DNA of 64,000 bases, from positions 8,438,501 through 8,502,500 of the forward strand of contig CANUEZ040000129.1 of assembly GCA_948099385.1 (NCBI GenBank). Direction: 5' to 3'. Shown here in pieces: positions 1 through 64,000 of this stretch. The notes under the pieces are model-generated. The model searched no databases. It saw nothing but the letters and a program-made list of their open reading frames with translations, and had not been told where the DNA came from. Each line of letters opens with the position of its first letter. The stretch's first letter is position 1. A program made the translations under genes and the position numbers. Source of the stretch: Fasciola hepatica (taxonomy: Eukaryota; Platyhelminthes; Trematoda; Plagiorchiida; Fasciolidae).

Positions 1-249
1 TAGTTACTGGCTGATATTGTGTGACTTTTGGATGCGGGCATCAGTAAGGCGTCGTCTTGCCATGGAATTGTGTATAAAAGTGATTCACTGTGAGATTCAC
101 CACTAAAAAACACTGGAATGCTGTACAGTTGTTTCATTCTCGTTACTGGGAATTGTCGTTAGTTTGTTCCGCAATACGAATGAAATCTCATACTGAATAA
201 GCCGATCAAGTGGCTATGCACAGCAGGTTATGCGTAATGTTTTTGTTTC

Positions 250-63232
<62,983 letters not shown>

Positions 63233-64000
63233 CTAAAGGGTGAAAATTAAAATAGTATGAAAAGATGATTTCAGCACTGGCTGCTCTAGCTCCAATGACT
63301 AATCGGTCGAGGAAAGTAGTGAATGAATTGAGGCAGATTTGTCACACCAGACCAACATTCGCGTGAGTGGAGTACCATCCCTTGCGGTTTTTACTGACTA
63401 GCTTTGGTCCGACAGTCCTAGGTTCGAATTTCCATGCAACCGGACCACTTCGATTTGCGGTATCCCATAACCAATGGTGTTGGTCACTGTTGCTCATCGC
63501 ACAGTTCATGCCTAATAGAACAGGATGGACGTCTGATCAGTATTGACATGCAACTGCACTATCTTTATGACCGCAGAATCAGTAACAGAACAAAAGCACG
63601 TACGGTGTGCTTAAAGCGCAAATCTGAGGAAGTGACAGGCTGACTAAAGTAATCAATCAGTATCAGTCTCACCCAGAGCGAGCCGCATGTGATTGGTAGA
63701 AAGATAAACGTCGCACGCGCAAGCGCAAGGTGAACGGGACAGGACTGATTCACGAGCGCATGTCAATGACACATGGACTGACCACAGAACAATGACGAGG
63801 CCTGAATTCTCATGCTACTCAAATTTTTCAGGTAACAAACATTCAGTTACAACAACCACTCCATGAGAAAACAATTGAACTGAAACATGTAGAGCTAACC
63901 TACTCCTAGGAATTGTGTTAGGATCTGATAATACGCAAATATATTTTCAACTAACACGGAAGGTTTTGTCAGTGTGGGTATTTACATGGGAGGAGGTGTA
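63233..64000. other. Upstream intron of the PLC-like gene
   Basis: No exon or repeat I can support. The missing 5' exons (PH and EF-hand parts, if present) are expected beyond the right edge. Confidence 0.35.

Overview
The window is eukaryotic and looks like the genome of a flatworm, most likely a trematode fluke. The coding sequence is cut into short exons with long introns. The introns hold decayed RTE, CR1/Jockey-type, Ty3/Gypsy and Penelope-like retroelements, tRNA-headed SINE-like repeats (one with a hammerhead-like tail, as known from Schistosoma SM-alpha) and long (TA)n tracts. This assignment rests on repeat style and protein resemblance; I cannot name a species.

One gene dominates. 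It is read right to left, enters at about 63.2 kb and stops at 250. Piecing splice sites together by codon phase gives sixteen exons and about 1,820 residues, with the 5' end outside the window. The order is N-terminal basic region, phospholipase C X box (59.4-55.6 kb), a linker of about 860 mostly Ser-rich residues (46.3-17.6 kb), Y box (17.7-8.1 kb), C2 domain (8.1-1.6 kb) and a C-terminal tail. X-linker-Y-C2 is the order of phosphoinositide-specific PLC. The fold signatures are recognisable, but most catalytic residues are replaced, so I infer a catalytically dead PLC paralogue. This is the most interesting item in the window.

The introns, from left to right, hold the following. A CR1/Jockey-type non-LTR remnant lies at 3.4-5.3 kb, a (TA)n tract at 6.4 kb, and an RTE 3' end at 10.3-10.8 kb. 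A near-palindromic hairpin lies at 20.3 kb. A retroelement cluster spans 23.6-30 kb: an RTE copy lacking its RT core, an opposing RTE copy, and a Gypsy remnant. A SINE with a degenerate hammerhead lies at 40 kb. One copy of an unclassified repeat of about 360 bp is at 44 kb and a second at 54 kb. A Penelope-like GIY-YIG remnant lies at 48.3-48.9 kb, tRNA-like SINEs at 49.8, 54.5 and 61.8 kb, and an inverted repeat with 64-bp arms at 55.1-55.36 kb.

I saw no rRNA gene, intact tRNA gene, CRISPR array, or second host gene that I can support. All exon joins are inferences from raw sequence without transcript evidence.
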